A stretch of 13,492 bases of DNA, from NCBI GenBank assembly GCA_038063175.1, contig JBBTVP010000052.1:1-13492 (forward strand), written 5' to 3'. The notes below the pieces were generated by a model that saw nothing but the letters and a program-made list of their open reading frames with translations, ran no database searches and was not told where the DNA came from. This DNA is from JBBTVP01 sp038063175. GTDB taxonomy: Bacteria; Patescibacteriota; Minisyncoccia; UBA6257; 1-14-0-10-40-38. The translations under genes were made by a program, and so were the position numbers. This document shows positions 1 through 6,007 of this stretch, one piece after another; position 1 is the stretch's first letter; the number at the start of each line of letters is the position of its first letter.

Positions 1-143
1 GGCAACCGATAAATTTTATCGCCAACGGTAAGATCTAAGCTCGCCGGCTGAATTTGATCCACGCTTCCATTCACCACATGGTTTCCCTGGATCAACGCAC
101 GAATTTCCTGGGACGAGAGAGTTCCCTTCTTCCCTGATTCCAT
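1..143 (-). CDS. dcd: dCTP deaminase, N-terminal 47 residues (partial, runs off left edge)
   Basis: The reading frame starts at ATG 143-141 and continues off the left edge. Residues about 29-41 read DQIQPASLDLTVG, the signature near the start of dCTP deaminase / dUTPase-fold proteins, followed by DKIYRL. The segment before it (SSQEIRALIQG) matches the usual opening of this family. dCTP deaminase converts dCTP to dUTP on the way to dTTP and acts in the cytoplasm as an oligomer. The Y-R after the QPASLDL motif resembles the long two-lobed DCD class (PF06559), but the catalytic residues lie outside the window, so the class is uncertain. The gene has its own promoter and sits behind two terminators, so it is a separate unit from rplK. 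There is no Shine-Dalgarno; the start codon lies directly at the predicted transcript start. Confidence 0.8.
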   Translation of the reverse strand, partial: MESGKKGTLSSQEIRALIQGNHVVNGSVDQIQPASLDLTVGDKIYRL

Positions 144-150
144 GAGGCTT

Positions 151-178
151 ATTATAAGAGGTTTTTTGCTAAATCAAA
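151..178 (-). promoter_or_regulatory. dcd promoter, leaderless
   Basis: On the minus strand a perfect TATAAT lies at 156-151. A weak TTGATT (about 15 nt spacing) or TTTTGA (17 nt) could serve as the -35. The expected transcript start is at 144-143, on or next to the A of the dcd ATG. The -10 sits in a short palindrome, CTTATAATAAG. Inferred from sequence only. Confidence 0.55.
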
Positions 179-199
179 AACGCCCCATAAGGGCGTTTT
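177..199 (-). terminator. Short GC hairpin with T-tract between rplK and dcd
   Basis: A 9-bp perfect stem (177-185 with 191-199) closes a 5-nt loop. Read on the minus strand it is followed by TTTTTGATTT, a typical intrinsic-terminator tail. It lies just before the dcd promoter and could be a second stop for transcription from rplK. The plus-strand tail (TTTTA) is weaker. Confidence 0.6.
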
Positions 200-284
200 A
201 ATAGTCAGAAACAGAAGATGCTCCTCAACCGTAATATTCATGCTCCAAATTTGCTGCACAACTTTTGAGAAATAACCACGCGCA

Positions 285-367
285 CAAAACGAAAAGCAGC
301 CCTCCCTTCTCCGAAGGGTAAGACTTGGCCTAGCGGCCCGGAGCGCACTTCGGAAAGGAAGGGCTGC
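285..367 (-). terminator. Strong intrinsic terminator of the secE-nusG-rplK unit
   Basis: Arms at 348-367 and 296-316 form a stem of about 20 bp on the minus strand, with two G-U pairs and one bulged A. It closes a 31-nt loop that can fold into a small GGCC/GGCC hairpin. The stem starts 8 nt after the rplK stop and is followed by TTTTCGTTTTG. The stretch from 200 to 284 between the two terminators shows no gene that I can support. Confidence 0.75.
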
Positions 368-375
368 GAAGTTCC

Positions 376-798
376 TTACTCAACCGTAATTCCCATGTTC
401 TTCGCCGTTCCCTCAATAATCTTCATCGCTGCTTCAATGTTGTCGGTGTTCAAGTCCTCCATCTTCCGTTCGGCAATCGCCCGAATATCTGCCTTTGTTA
501 CCTTGCCCACCTTTGTTTTGTTCGGAGCGCCCGAACCCTTCTCGATACCCGCGGCTTTTTTAAGAAGCGCCGAGGCCGGTGGAGTCTTTAGCTTGAACGT
601 AAACGAGCGGTCTTCGTAGATCGTGATTTCAGCAGGAATCACATCGCCCATCTTTTCTTTCGTAGCGTCGTTGAATTCCTTGCAGAATCCCGCGATGTTC
701 ACGCCATGAGGACCAAGCGCGGTACCAATAGGAGGTGCCGGGTTCGCCTTTCCTGCTTCAATCTGGAGCTTTATGACGGTTTTAATTGCTTTTGCCAT
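376..798 (-). CDS. rplK: 50S ribosomal protein L11 (uL11)
   Basis: Full-length 140-aa L11, a component of the GTPase-associated centre of the large subunit that binds 23S rRNA and takes part in elongation-factor GTP hydrolysis. The N-terminal domain (residues 1-70) contains the conserved proline-rich segment NPAPPIGTALGPHGVNI at about 19-35. The C-terminal RNA-binding domain contains FTFKLKTPPAS (66-76) and a GSGAPNKTKVGKVT segment (88-101). The start ATG (798-796) gives the canonical MAKAIKTVIKLQI opening. It lies 103 nt downstream of nusG, and the gap is filled by an inverted heptad repeat. No Shine-Dalgarno is evident. In most bacteria rplA (L1) follows directly; here a terminator follows 8 nt after the stop and no rplA is seen. 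Confidence 0.97.
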   Translation of the reverse strand: MAKAIKTVIKLQIEAGKANPAPPIGTALGPHGVNIAGFCKEFNDATKEKMGDVIPAEITIYEDRSFTFKLKTPPASALLKKAAGIEKGSGAPNKTKVGKVTKADIRAIAERKMEDLNTDNIEAAMKIIEGTAKNMGITVE

Positions 799-802
799 AT
801 GG

Positions 803-905
803 ATTAGCCACTAGTTATTAGCCAATAGCCACTAGGGTAGCGGAACTTTTCGAATTCTGCAAATCGTGCCAGTGGCTAATCACTATTGGCTAGTGGCTAT
901 TCTAG
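803..905. repeat. Inverted array of degenerate 7-nt units between nusG and rplK
   Basis: Five heptads in register start at 803, 810, 817, 824 and 831 (for example ATTAGCC, ACTAGTT). Five more start at 871, 878, 885, 892 and 899 and are reverse complements of the same type (AGTGGCT, ATTGGCT). Put in one orientation and frame, most units fit AGNNANT (AGCCACT, AGCCAAT, AGTTATT, AGTGATT). The unit AGCCACT sits at both the outer and inner ends of each arm, so the arms can pair into a long imperfect hairpin in the nusG-rplK transcript. The centre (838-870) is unrelated. The right arm overlaps the nusG stop codon. Confidence 0.8.
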
Positions 906-1477
906 AGTTTCTGCACCTGAAGTGAGTCAAGCTCGACGAGCGTCTCGCGACCGAAGATTGGAACGAGCACCTTCACTTTTCCTTTTTCAGAATCAATCTC
1001 GGAAACCTTCGCGTCGTAATCCTTAAACGGCCCGTCAATTATTTTTACTGTCTCCCCAACCTGCAAATCAACTTTGAACTTCGTATCTTTATCCCCCATC
1101 CGGTTCATAAGCGTATTCACTTCTTCTTCAGAGAGTGGAATTGGGGTTGCGGCATCTGCACCCACGAAGCCGGTCACCCGCGGAGTGTTGCGGACCACAT
1201 ACCACGAATCATCAGTAAGCATCATATCCACGAGCACATATCCGGGGTAACTCTTCTCTTCCACCACGCGTCGCTTCCCGTTCTTCACTTTGATTTTCTT
1301 TTCTTTCGGAACAACCACGGCAAAAATCTTGTCGTTCATCGCGAGCGAGTCGACGCGCTGCTTTAAGTACCGCGCAACCGCGTCCTCGTAGCCGGAATAG
1401 GTATGGATCGCGTACCAGTGCCGTTCTTTCTTACCCGAGCCCATCAACGGACTCTTTCCTGTCTCTTTCTTTGCCAT
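902..1477 (-). CDS. nusG: Transcription termination/antitermination factor NusG
   Basis: 191-aa NusG. Residues about 19-115 form the NGN domain that binds the RNA polymerase clamp, recognisable from RHWYAIHTYSGYEDAVARYL at 19-38 and the SYPGYVLVDM strand with the RNTPRVTGFVG segment. Residues about 138-191 form the KOW domain (VGETVKIIDGPFKDYDAKV), which contacts Rho or ribosomal protein S10. A short lysine-rich N-terminal tail (residues 1-17) precedes the NGN domain. NusG suppresses pausing and couples transcription to translation. The start ATG lies 3 nt after the secE stop, the classic secE-nusG pairing, so translation is probably coupled; there is no Shine-Dalgarno, only an A/T-rich stretch. 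Confidence 0.96.
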   Translation of the reverse strand: MAKKETGKSPLMGSGKKERHWYAIHTYSGYEDAVARYLKQRVDSLAMNDKIFAVVVPKEKKIKVKNGKRRVVEEKSYPGYVLVDMMLTDDSWYVVRNTPRVTGFVGADAATPIPLSEEEVNTLMNRMGDKDTKFKVDLQVGETVKIIDGPFKDYDAKVSEIDSEKGKVKVLVPIFGRETLVELDSLQVQKL

Positions 1478-1480
1478 AAT

Positions 1481-1666
1481 TTAAAAAATAAATTTCCCGA
1501 GGAGTTCTCTGAAGCCAACATCCAGAAGCCCGAGAAAAACCGAGAGCGCGAGCGAAAAACCGATCACCACAAAAGTAAGACGCCGCGTTTCTGCAAACGT
1601 CGGCCAGTTGATGTGGCGGAACTCTTGCCGCGACTCTTCGAAAAATGTTTTAATGCGGGCGAACAT
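1481..1666 (-). CDS. secE: Preprotein translocase subunit SecE
   Basis: 61-aa single-span SecE, the clamp subunit of the SecYEG protein-conducting channel in the inner membrane. An amphipathic N-terminal helix (FARIKTFFEESRQEFRHI) leads to the conserved W-P motif (NWPTFAETRR, residues 20-29). One transmembrane helix follows (about 31-50, LTFVVIGFSLALSVFLGLLD). The length is normal for short bacterial SecE. It heads the secE-nusG-rplK unit. A strong promoter places the transcript start only about 6 nt before the ATG, so the gene is nearly leaderless and has no Shine-Dalgarno. The usual upstream partners tRNA-Trp and rpmG are not in the gap to gyrB. Confidence 0.92.
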   Translation of the reverse strand: MFARIKTFFEESRQEFRHINWPTFAETRRLTFVVIGFSLALSVFLGLLDVGFRELLGKFIF

Positions 1667-1678
1667 ATCGTGCGAGGT

Positions 1679-1707
1679 ACTATACCGTTTCCTGAATGCA
1701 GAGTCAA
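1679..1707 (-). promoter_or_regulatory. secE-nusG-rplK promoter
   Basis: On the minus strand TTGACT (1707-1702), a 17-nt spacer and TATAGT (1684-1679) make a near-consensus sigma-70-type promoter. The expected start is at about 1672-1671, leaving a leader of only about 5-6 nt before the secE ATG at 1666. The rest of the gyrB-secE gap (1708-1808) contains a small TACCC/GGGTA hairpin with no T-tract, and no other gene. Confidence 0.8.
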
Positions 1708-1808
1708 TAAGTATTTTGAAAATAATTTCTTTGACCTACAAGGAGCATCGACGAGGCGTACCCGAAGGGTATATTGAGGAAATGCGACGCCATAGGAAGA
1801 GAAATAAG

Positions 1809-3869
1809 CTAAATATCGAGGTTTTTCACCGCAATGGCGTGGGTTTGGATAAACTGCTTTCGGGGTTCAACTTCCTCCCCCATGAGAATATCGAAGAGTT
1901 TATCCGCTGCTTCCGCATCCTGAACCTCGACAAGCTTCAGCATTCGATTCATGGGATTCATCGTAGTTTCCCAAAGCTGATCAGGGTTCATTTCTCCCAA
2001 ACCTTTATAGCGCTGGATATTCACTCCTTTTGTTGATTCAGCAACCTCGGCTCCTTCAGTGGCTGCTGTTTCTCCAGATTCGGGTTCCGTCTCTTTTTTC
2101 CCTTTCTTCGGCTGCGCAGCTGCCTTTTCGGTTTTCGCTTTTTTCATTTCCGCAATCGCCTTATCTTTCGCCGCATCGTTATACACATAGCGAAATTCCT
2201 TTCCCACTTGGAGGCGATAGAGAGGCGGCTGTGCGATGTAGAGAAACCCTCCCTGGATGATCGCGGGGAAGTAGCGGTAGAAGAGCGTGAGGAGCAGTGT
2301 CCTAATATGTGCACCGTCTACATCGGCATCGGTCATGAGAACAATCTTGTGGTAACGGAGTTTCGAAATATCGAACGATTCCGCGATGGCAGTTCCAATC
2401 GCAATGACAAGCGATTTAATTTCCTTATTCACGAGCATCTTGTCGATGCGCGCTTTCTCGACGTTCAAAATTTTTCCGCGGAGCGGCAAGATTGNNNNNN
2501 NNNNCGCAGTACCTCCTGCGGAATCTCCCTCAACGATAAAAAGTTCGGATTCCGCGGGATCCCGGGAACTGCAGTCTGCAAGTTTTCCGGGAAGCGTGAG
2601 TCCCTCGAGTGCGCCCTTCCGGAGCACCATATCCTTCGCCGCTTTCGCCGCCTTTCGCGCTTTGAGCGCAAGCAAGCATTTTTCAATCACGCGGCGGGTA
2701 TCCGCAGGATTTCGATCAAGAAAATCTTTGAGTGCCTCCCCTACCACCGATTCAACCGCGGTCCGCGCTTCAGTGTTTCCAAGACGAGCTTTGGTCTGAC
2801 CTTCGAACTGCGGCTCACGAATTTTTACCGACACGATCACCACAAGTCCCTCGCGAACATCATCGCCCGAAAGGTTATCTTCCTCTTTTTTCACATACCC
2901 GTCAGCCCTCGCGCGGTCGTTCAAACTTCTCGTGAGTGCTGACCGGAATCCAGTGAGGTGCATGCCGCCGTCTGGGGTGTAGATGTTGTTTGCGAACGAA
3001 AGCTCGTGAGTTTCAAGTTCGTCGGTGTAAGCGAACGCAACTTCTACCTCAACCGTATCGTAAGTTTTATTTACATAGAACGGACGCTCCTGAAGTGCCT
3101 TTTCAGTTCTCGAAACATATTTCAAAAACGAGAGCAATCCCCCTTCGAAATAGAATCCTTGGTAAAACGAATCTTTCTCGTCACGCTCGTCGATGATTTC
3201 GATTTTTACGCCCTTCGTAAGGAACGCTTGCTGCCGGAGGTGGTCCACAATCCGCTTCCGGTCGAATCCTCCCTCCTTGAAAATCTCTGGATCCGGTTCA
3301 AAGGTGACTTTCGTGCCGGTCGTATCTGCCTTCCCTGTTTTCTTTACCTTGTACTGCGGCACCCCGCGTTTGTATTCCTGCTCGTAAAGTCCCCCGTCGC
3401 GGCGGACCTCCGCCTTCATCCAGGTTGAAAGCGCACACACCACAGAAACACCCACACCGTGGAGACCGCCGGAAACTTTGTAAGACTCACCTCCAAATTT
3501 ACCTCCGGCGTGGAGGGTAGTCATGACGGTTTCGAGCGCTGATTTTTTCGTCTGCTTGTGAACCTCGACCGGGATACCGCGGCCGTCGTCCGTCACCGCT
3601 ACCCGGTTCCCCGGAAGGAGTTCCACGCGGATGTGTTTCGCGTACCCTGCCATCGCCTCATCGATCGAGTTGTCCACCACTTCCCAGACAAGGTGATGGA
3701 GACCGTCAACGCCGGTTGAGCCGATGTACATCCCCGGCCGCTTCCTAACCGGTTCGAGCCCTTCTAACACGTAAATATCCTTCGCGGTATAGGAAGCGCT
3801 CCCCTTATTGTCGATTCCTACGTCAGAATCCGCTGTTTTTTTTACCTTTTTTTGTTCTTTTTCAGCCAT
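1809..3869 (-). CDS. gyrB: DNA gyrase subunit B (interrupted by a 10-N assembly gap)
   Basis: Type IIA topoisomerase ATPase subunit, which with GyrA introduces negative supercoils. The GHKL ATPase domain shows EVVDNSIDEA (63-72), DDGRGIP (94-100) and GGLHGVG (134-140). The transducer domain follows. The TOPRIM domain has EGDSAGG (447-453) and TDADVDGAH (513-521), which supply the metal-binding acidic residues. The C-terminal part has RYKGLGEM (620-627) and ends EPRKQF...VKNLDI, as GyrB does. Residues about 571-615 form a Lys/Glu/Ala-rich low-complexity insert just before NIQRYKGLGEM. Ten N at 2495-2504 follow EGDSAGGTA, exactly where the family has a conserved K-Q-G-R-D-R-like stretch of about 10 residues. 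Only four codons are represented, so about 18 nt are probably missing. The frame stays open across the gap. ParE is an alternative but less likely. Confidence 0.93.
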   Translation of the reverse strand: MAEKEQKKVKKTADSDVGIDNKGSASYTAKDIYVLEGLEPVRKRPGMYIGSTGVDGLHHLVWEVVDNSIDEAMAGYAKHIRVELLPGNRVAVTDDGRGIPVEVHKQTKKSALETVMTTLHAGGKFGGESYKVSGGLHGVGVSVVCALSTWMKAEVRRDGGLYEQEYKRGVPQYKVKKTGKADTTGTKVTFEPDPEIFKEGGFDRKRIVDHLRQQAFLTKGVKIEIIDERDEKDSFYQGFYFEGGLLSFLKYVSRTEKALQERPFYVNKTYDTVEVEVAFAYTDELETHELSFANNIYTPDGGMHLTGFRSALTRSLNDRARADGYVKKEEDNLSGDDVREGLVVIVSVKIREPQFEGQTKARLGNTEARTAVESVVGEALKDFLDRNPADTRRVIEKCLLALKARKAAKAAKDMVLRKGALEGLTLPGKLADCSSRDPAESELFIVEGDSAGGTAXXXXILPLRGKILNVEKARIDKMLVNKEIKSLVIAIGTAIAESFDISKLRYHKIVLMTDADVDGAHIRTLLLTLFYRYFPAIIQGGFLYIAQPPLYRLQVGKEFRYVYNDAAKDKAIAEMKKAKTEKAAAQPKKGKKETEPESGETAATEGAEVAESTKGVNIQRYKGLGEMNPDQLWETTMNPMNRMLKLVEVQDAEAADKLFDILMGEEVEPRKQFIQTHAIAVKNLDI
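2495..2504. other. Assembly gap (10 N) inside gyrB
   Basis: Ten unresolved bases follow the TOPRIM EGDSAGG motif codons. By comparison with the family the true sequence is probably about 28 nt. The difference of 18 is a multiple of 3, so the reading frame is preserved. Confidence 0.98.
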
Positions 3870-3906
3870 ATAAATCTAAAGAAAAATGCCTTTCGCTGGC
3901 ACTTCA

Positions 3907-3935
3907 AGAATAGCAAAAAATATACCTAAAAACAA
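3907..3935 (-). promoter_or_regulatory. gyrB promoter
   Basis: Minus-strand TTGTTT (3935-3930), 17-nt spacer, TATTCT (3912-3907). The expected start at about 3900 leaves a leader of about 31 nt. The leader would begin with a small hairpin (GCC / GGC around AGCGAAA) followed by ATTTTTC. No Shine-Dalgarno is placed near the ATG. Confidence 0.55.
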
Positions 3936-3968
3936 CACGTTTAGAATGCTCACCTTCATAGTCCCGCG

Positions 3969-3985
3969 CCCCCGTGGCGAGGGGG
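3969..3985. repeat. GC-rich hairpin between pheT and gyrB
   Basis: CCCCC (3969-3973) pairs with GGGGG (3981-3985) around GTGGCGA. There is no T-tract on the minus strand, so it is not a clear pheT terminator. The core CGCCCCCGTGGCGA closely matches a hairpin inside atpG (9881-9904), so it may be a dispersed repeat. The remainder of 3870-4005 holds the gyrB promoter and nothing else evident. Confidence 0.5.
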
Positions 3986-4005
3986 TTTACGTTATATACA
4001 GAGAT

Positions 4006-5967
4006 CTACCGAACGCTCGCGTCGAATTTTTCTTCGAGCGCGTGAACGATTTTTTTGAATTCCTCCTGTGCCTCTCCGTCCGTGAGCGTCCGGTCATCGG
4101 AACGGAAATTCAGCCGGAACGTGAGTCCCTGATTTCCCGCGCCGAGCCGTGCCCCACGGTAGAAATCAATCACATCCGCCTCACGGAGAAGGTTGCTGAC
4201 TTCCCGAATCACGGAAAGAACATCCCCCACGCGGACTTTTTCACGAACCGTGACCGAAAGATCGCGGGTGACGCCAGGATATTTCGGTGGCGCGATAAAC
4301 TCACGCTCTGGCGACGCAACCGAGTAGAGCGTCGCGAGATCAATTTCAAGTTCAGAGGCAAAAAAGTCGGCACCTTTCACGAGCTTCACCATGCCAAGTT
4401 CCCGATGACCAGCGGTTTCGACACGAAGCATGCTTTTCCCTTCAGGTGCGATAATCGCGCCCTTCACTCCGAACCGTTCGAGAAATGATTCAGTGATTCC
4501 TTTCATTTCGAGCACCATGGAATCTTTCCGAGAGCCGATCGCAATACCAATTTTTGTGGATTCAGCTCCCTGTGTGAACACCGTCCCGATTTCAAAAATT
4601 CGGACTGTCGGGAAAAAGCGGAGGTTTGAACCGACGTTTCCGAGGAGTCCCCGCTCAAGGGACGAACGGAGGTAACGTTTGTCTGATGCGATCGGATTTT
4701 CAATTTCGATATCTCCGAATGAATCGAATGAGTAATTCATCACCTCCGAAAACCCGAATCCGACAAGAATGTGCCGTACCCGGTCTTTGAGATGAATGAG
4801 CTCATTCTCTTCCATCCCCATGAGCATCGTATGAGGCGCCTTTGGTTTGATGTTACCCACACCGTAGAGCGCGACAATCTCCTCAACGAGATCTTCGAAG
4901 ATTGTAACGTCGGTTCGCAGTGACGGTACTCCCACCTGCGCTCCTATTTTCGTCTTCTTCCCAATCGAAAAACCTAATCGGTCGAGATAGTCCGTTGCCT
5001 CATCGAGTTTCATCGAGAGACCAGTAAGATGATTCAATCGTTCGATGTTGAAAACAATGTTCGTTGATTTTGGCTTTTCCCGATACTCCTCTTTCAACCC
5101 ACCCGCTTTTGCATTACAGAGTTCAACGATGAGTTCAGTTGCGCGCGCAATGCCCGGGGAAACAAGTTCGGGGGTGAGATCGTGGGAAAACCGGAGCGAC
5201 GCGTCCGTCTGGAGGGCGATCCGTCTCGATGTTTGATAGATCGAAACGCCATCGAAATTTCCGGCGGTTAAAAGCATCTGCTTCGTGTGTGTGGTTATCT
5301 CTGCCTTTTTCCCTCCCCGTATACCCGCAATATCAAGCGCGGTTTCTTTATCTGCAAGAACAATGTCGTCTTTGGTTAACGTAAAATGTTGACTGTCTAA
5401 TGCCTGGATCTTTTCTCCTTCTTTCGCATCCCTCACGATGAGTGCCTTCGTGCTAAATTGAGAAGAATTCTTTCCGCGTTGATCGGCGTCTATTCCGCGT
5501 CCATCCGCGAGTAAGTCGAAATCAAACGCGTGCAAGGGCTGCCCCGTCTCAAGCGTTACATAGTTCGTAATGTCAACGAGGTTATTTTTGCTTTTCATGC
5601 CGCACACCTCGAGCGCTTCGCGGAGCCACGCGGGTGAAGGTCCGACGTGAACGTCCGCAAAATAACGCGCTGCCATGCGCCTGCACTTCGGAGTTGTTAC
5701 CTCGAGATCAAAATCCCGCTTTGCTTTAATGGTCGGCTCGGCAATGAGCGGTGTCCGGAAACGCTTGCCAAGCGCCGCAGAAACAATTTTCGCGATCCCC
5801 CAGTGAGAGGCGGCATCCGAGTAGCGATTCGCGAGCACCTTCACGTCGAGCGTATCGCCTTCAATTCCCTCCACCTCAAAGAGGTGCATGGTGAGTATCT
5901 CCGCAAGATGTTCGGGGCTTTTAAGCGCCGGAACTAATTTTTTGAGAATTGTGTAGGAAAATTTCAT
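4006..5967 (-). CDS. pheT: Phenylalanine--tRNA ligase beta subunit (short form)
   Basis: 653-aa beta chain of the alpha2-beta2 enzyme that charges tRNA-Phe. The N-terminal B1 strand region (MKFSYTILKKLVPAL...FEVEGIEG) joins directly to DVKVLANRYSDAASHWGIAKIVSAALG (41-67), so the roughly 100-residue EMAP-like tRNA-binding domain of the usual 800-aa protein is absent. Then come B3/B4, the editing region (SKNNLVDITNYVTLETGQPLHAFDFD, 126-151); B5 (NIVFNIERLNHLTGL onward); the catalytic-like core (about 385-550); and a C-terminal anticodon-binding ferredoxin-like domain (FIAPPKYPGVTRDLSVTV to the end). An insert of about 22 residues at 153-174, rich in D/G/R/S, interrupts B3/B4 right after HAFDFD and is encoded by a short degenerate repeat. 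The gene follows pheS by 40 nt. Confidence 0.95.
   Translation of the reverse strand: MKFSYTILKKLVPALKSPEHLAEILTMHLFEVEGIEGDTLDVKVLANRYSDAASHWGIAKIVSAALGKRFRTPLIAEPTIKAKRDFDLEVTTPKCRRMAARYFADVHVGPSPAWLREALEVCGMKSKNNLVDITNYVTLETGQPLHAFDFDLLADGRGIDADQRGKNSSQFSTKALIVRDAKEGEKIQALDSQHFTLTKDDIVLADKETALDIAGIRGGKKAEITTHTKQMLLTAGNFDGVSIYQTSRRIALQTDASLRFSHDLTPELVSPGIARATELIVELCNAKAGGLKEEYREKPKSTNIVFNIERLNHLTGLSMKLDEATDYLDRLGFSIGKKTKIGAQVGVPSLRTDVTIFEDLVEEIVALYGVGNIKPKAPHTMLMGMEENELIHLKDRVRHILVGFGFSEVMNYSFDSFGDIEIENPIASDKRYLRSSLERGLLGNVGSNLRFFPTVRIFEIGTVFTQGAESTKIGIAIGSRKDSMVLEMKGITESFLERFGVKGAIIAPEGKSMLRVETAGHRELGMVKLVKGADFFASELEIDLATLYSVASPEREFIAPPKYPGVTRDLSVTVREKVRVGDVLSVIREVSNLLREADVIDFYRGARLGAGNQGLTFRLNFRSDDRTLTDGEAQEEFKKIVHALEEKFDASVR
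5446..5513 (-). repeat. In-frame insert in pheT built from a 10-11 nt repeat
   Basis: On the plus strand TCCGCG or TCGGCG recurs at 5473, 5483, 5494 and 5504 (spacing 10, 11, 10), with variable A/T-richer spacers. It encodes pheT residues about 153-174, which typical beta chains lack between HAFD and the next strand (ALIVRDAKEGE). The frame is open throughout. Confidence 0.6.
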
Positions 5968-5968
5968 A

Positions 5969-6003
5969 CTGTTTCCATGTCTCTTTTCACATTCAACTTT
6001 CTA
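5969..6003 (-). repeat. Heptad array filling the pheS-pheT gap
   Basis: Five 7-nt units in register start at 5969, 5976, 5983, 5990 and 5997. In the mRNA sense they include TTGAATG, TGAAAAG and AGACATG. These are the same words as in the arrays at 7741-7798 and 10251-10292. The array occupies 35 of the 40 nt between the genes. Confidence 0.7.
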
Positions 6004-6007
6004 CTCG

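Noticed and set aside
803..905. CRISPR array
   Set aside because: Units are 7 nt, contiguous and degenerate, arranged as inverted arms, with no 20-40 nt repeats or unique spacers and no cas genes nearby.
1667..1808. tRNA-Trp or rpmG upstream of secE
   Set aside because: This is a common neighbourhood in other bacteria, but no cloverleaf or L33 reading frame is visible on either strand; only the promoter and a small hairpin are seen.
3969..3985. Intrinsic terminator for pheT
   Set aside because: The stem is only 5 bp and no T-tract follows on the minus strand; it is better listed as a hairpin repeat.
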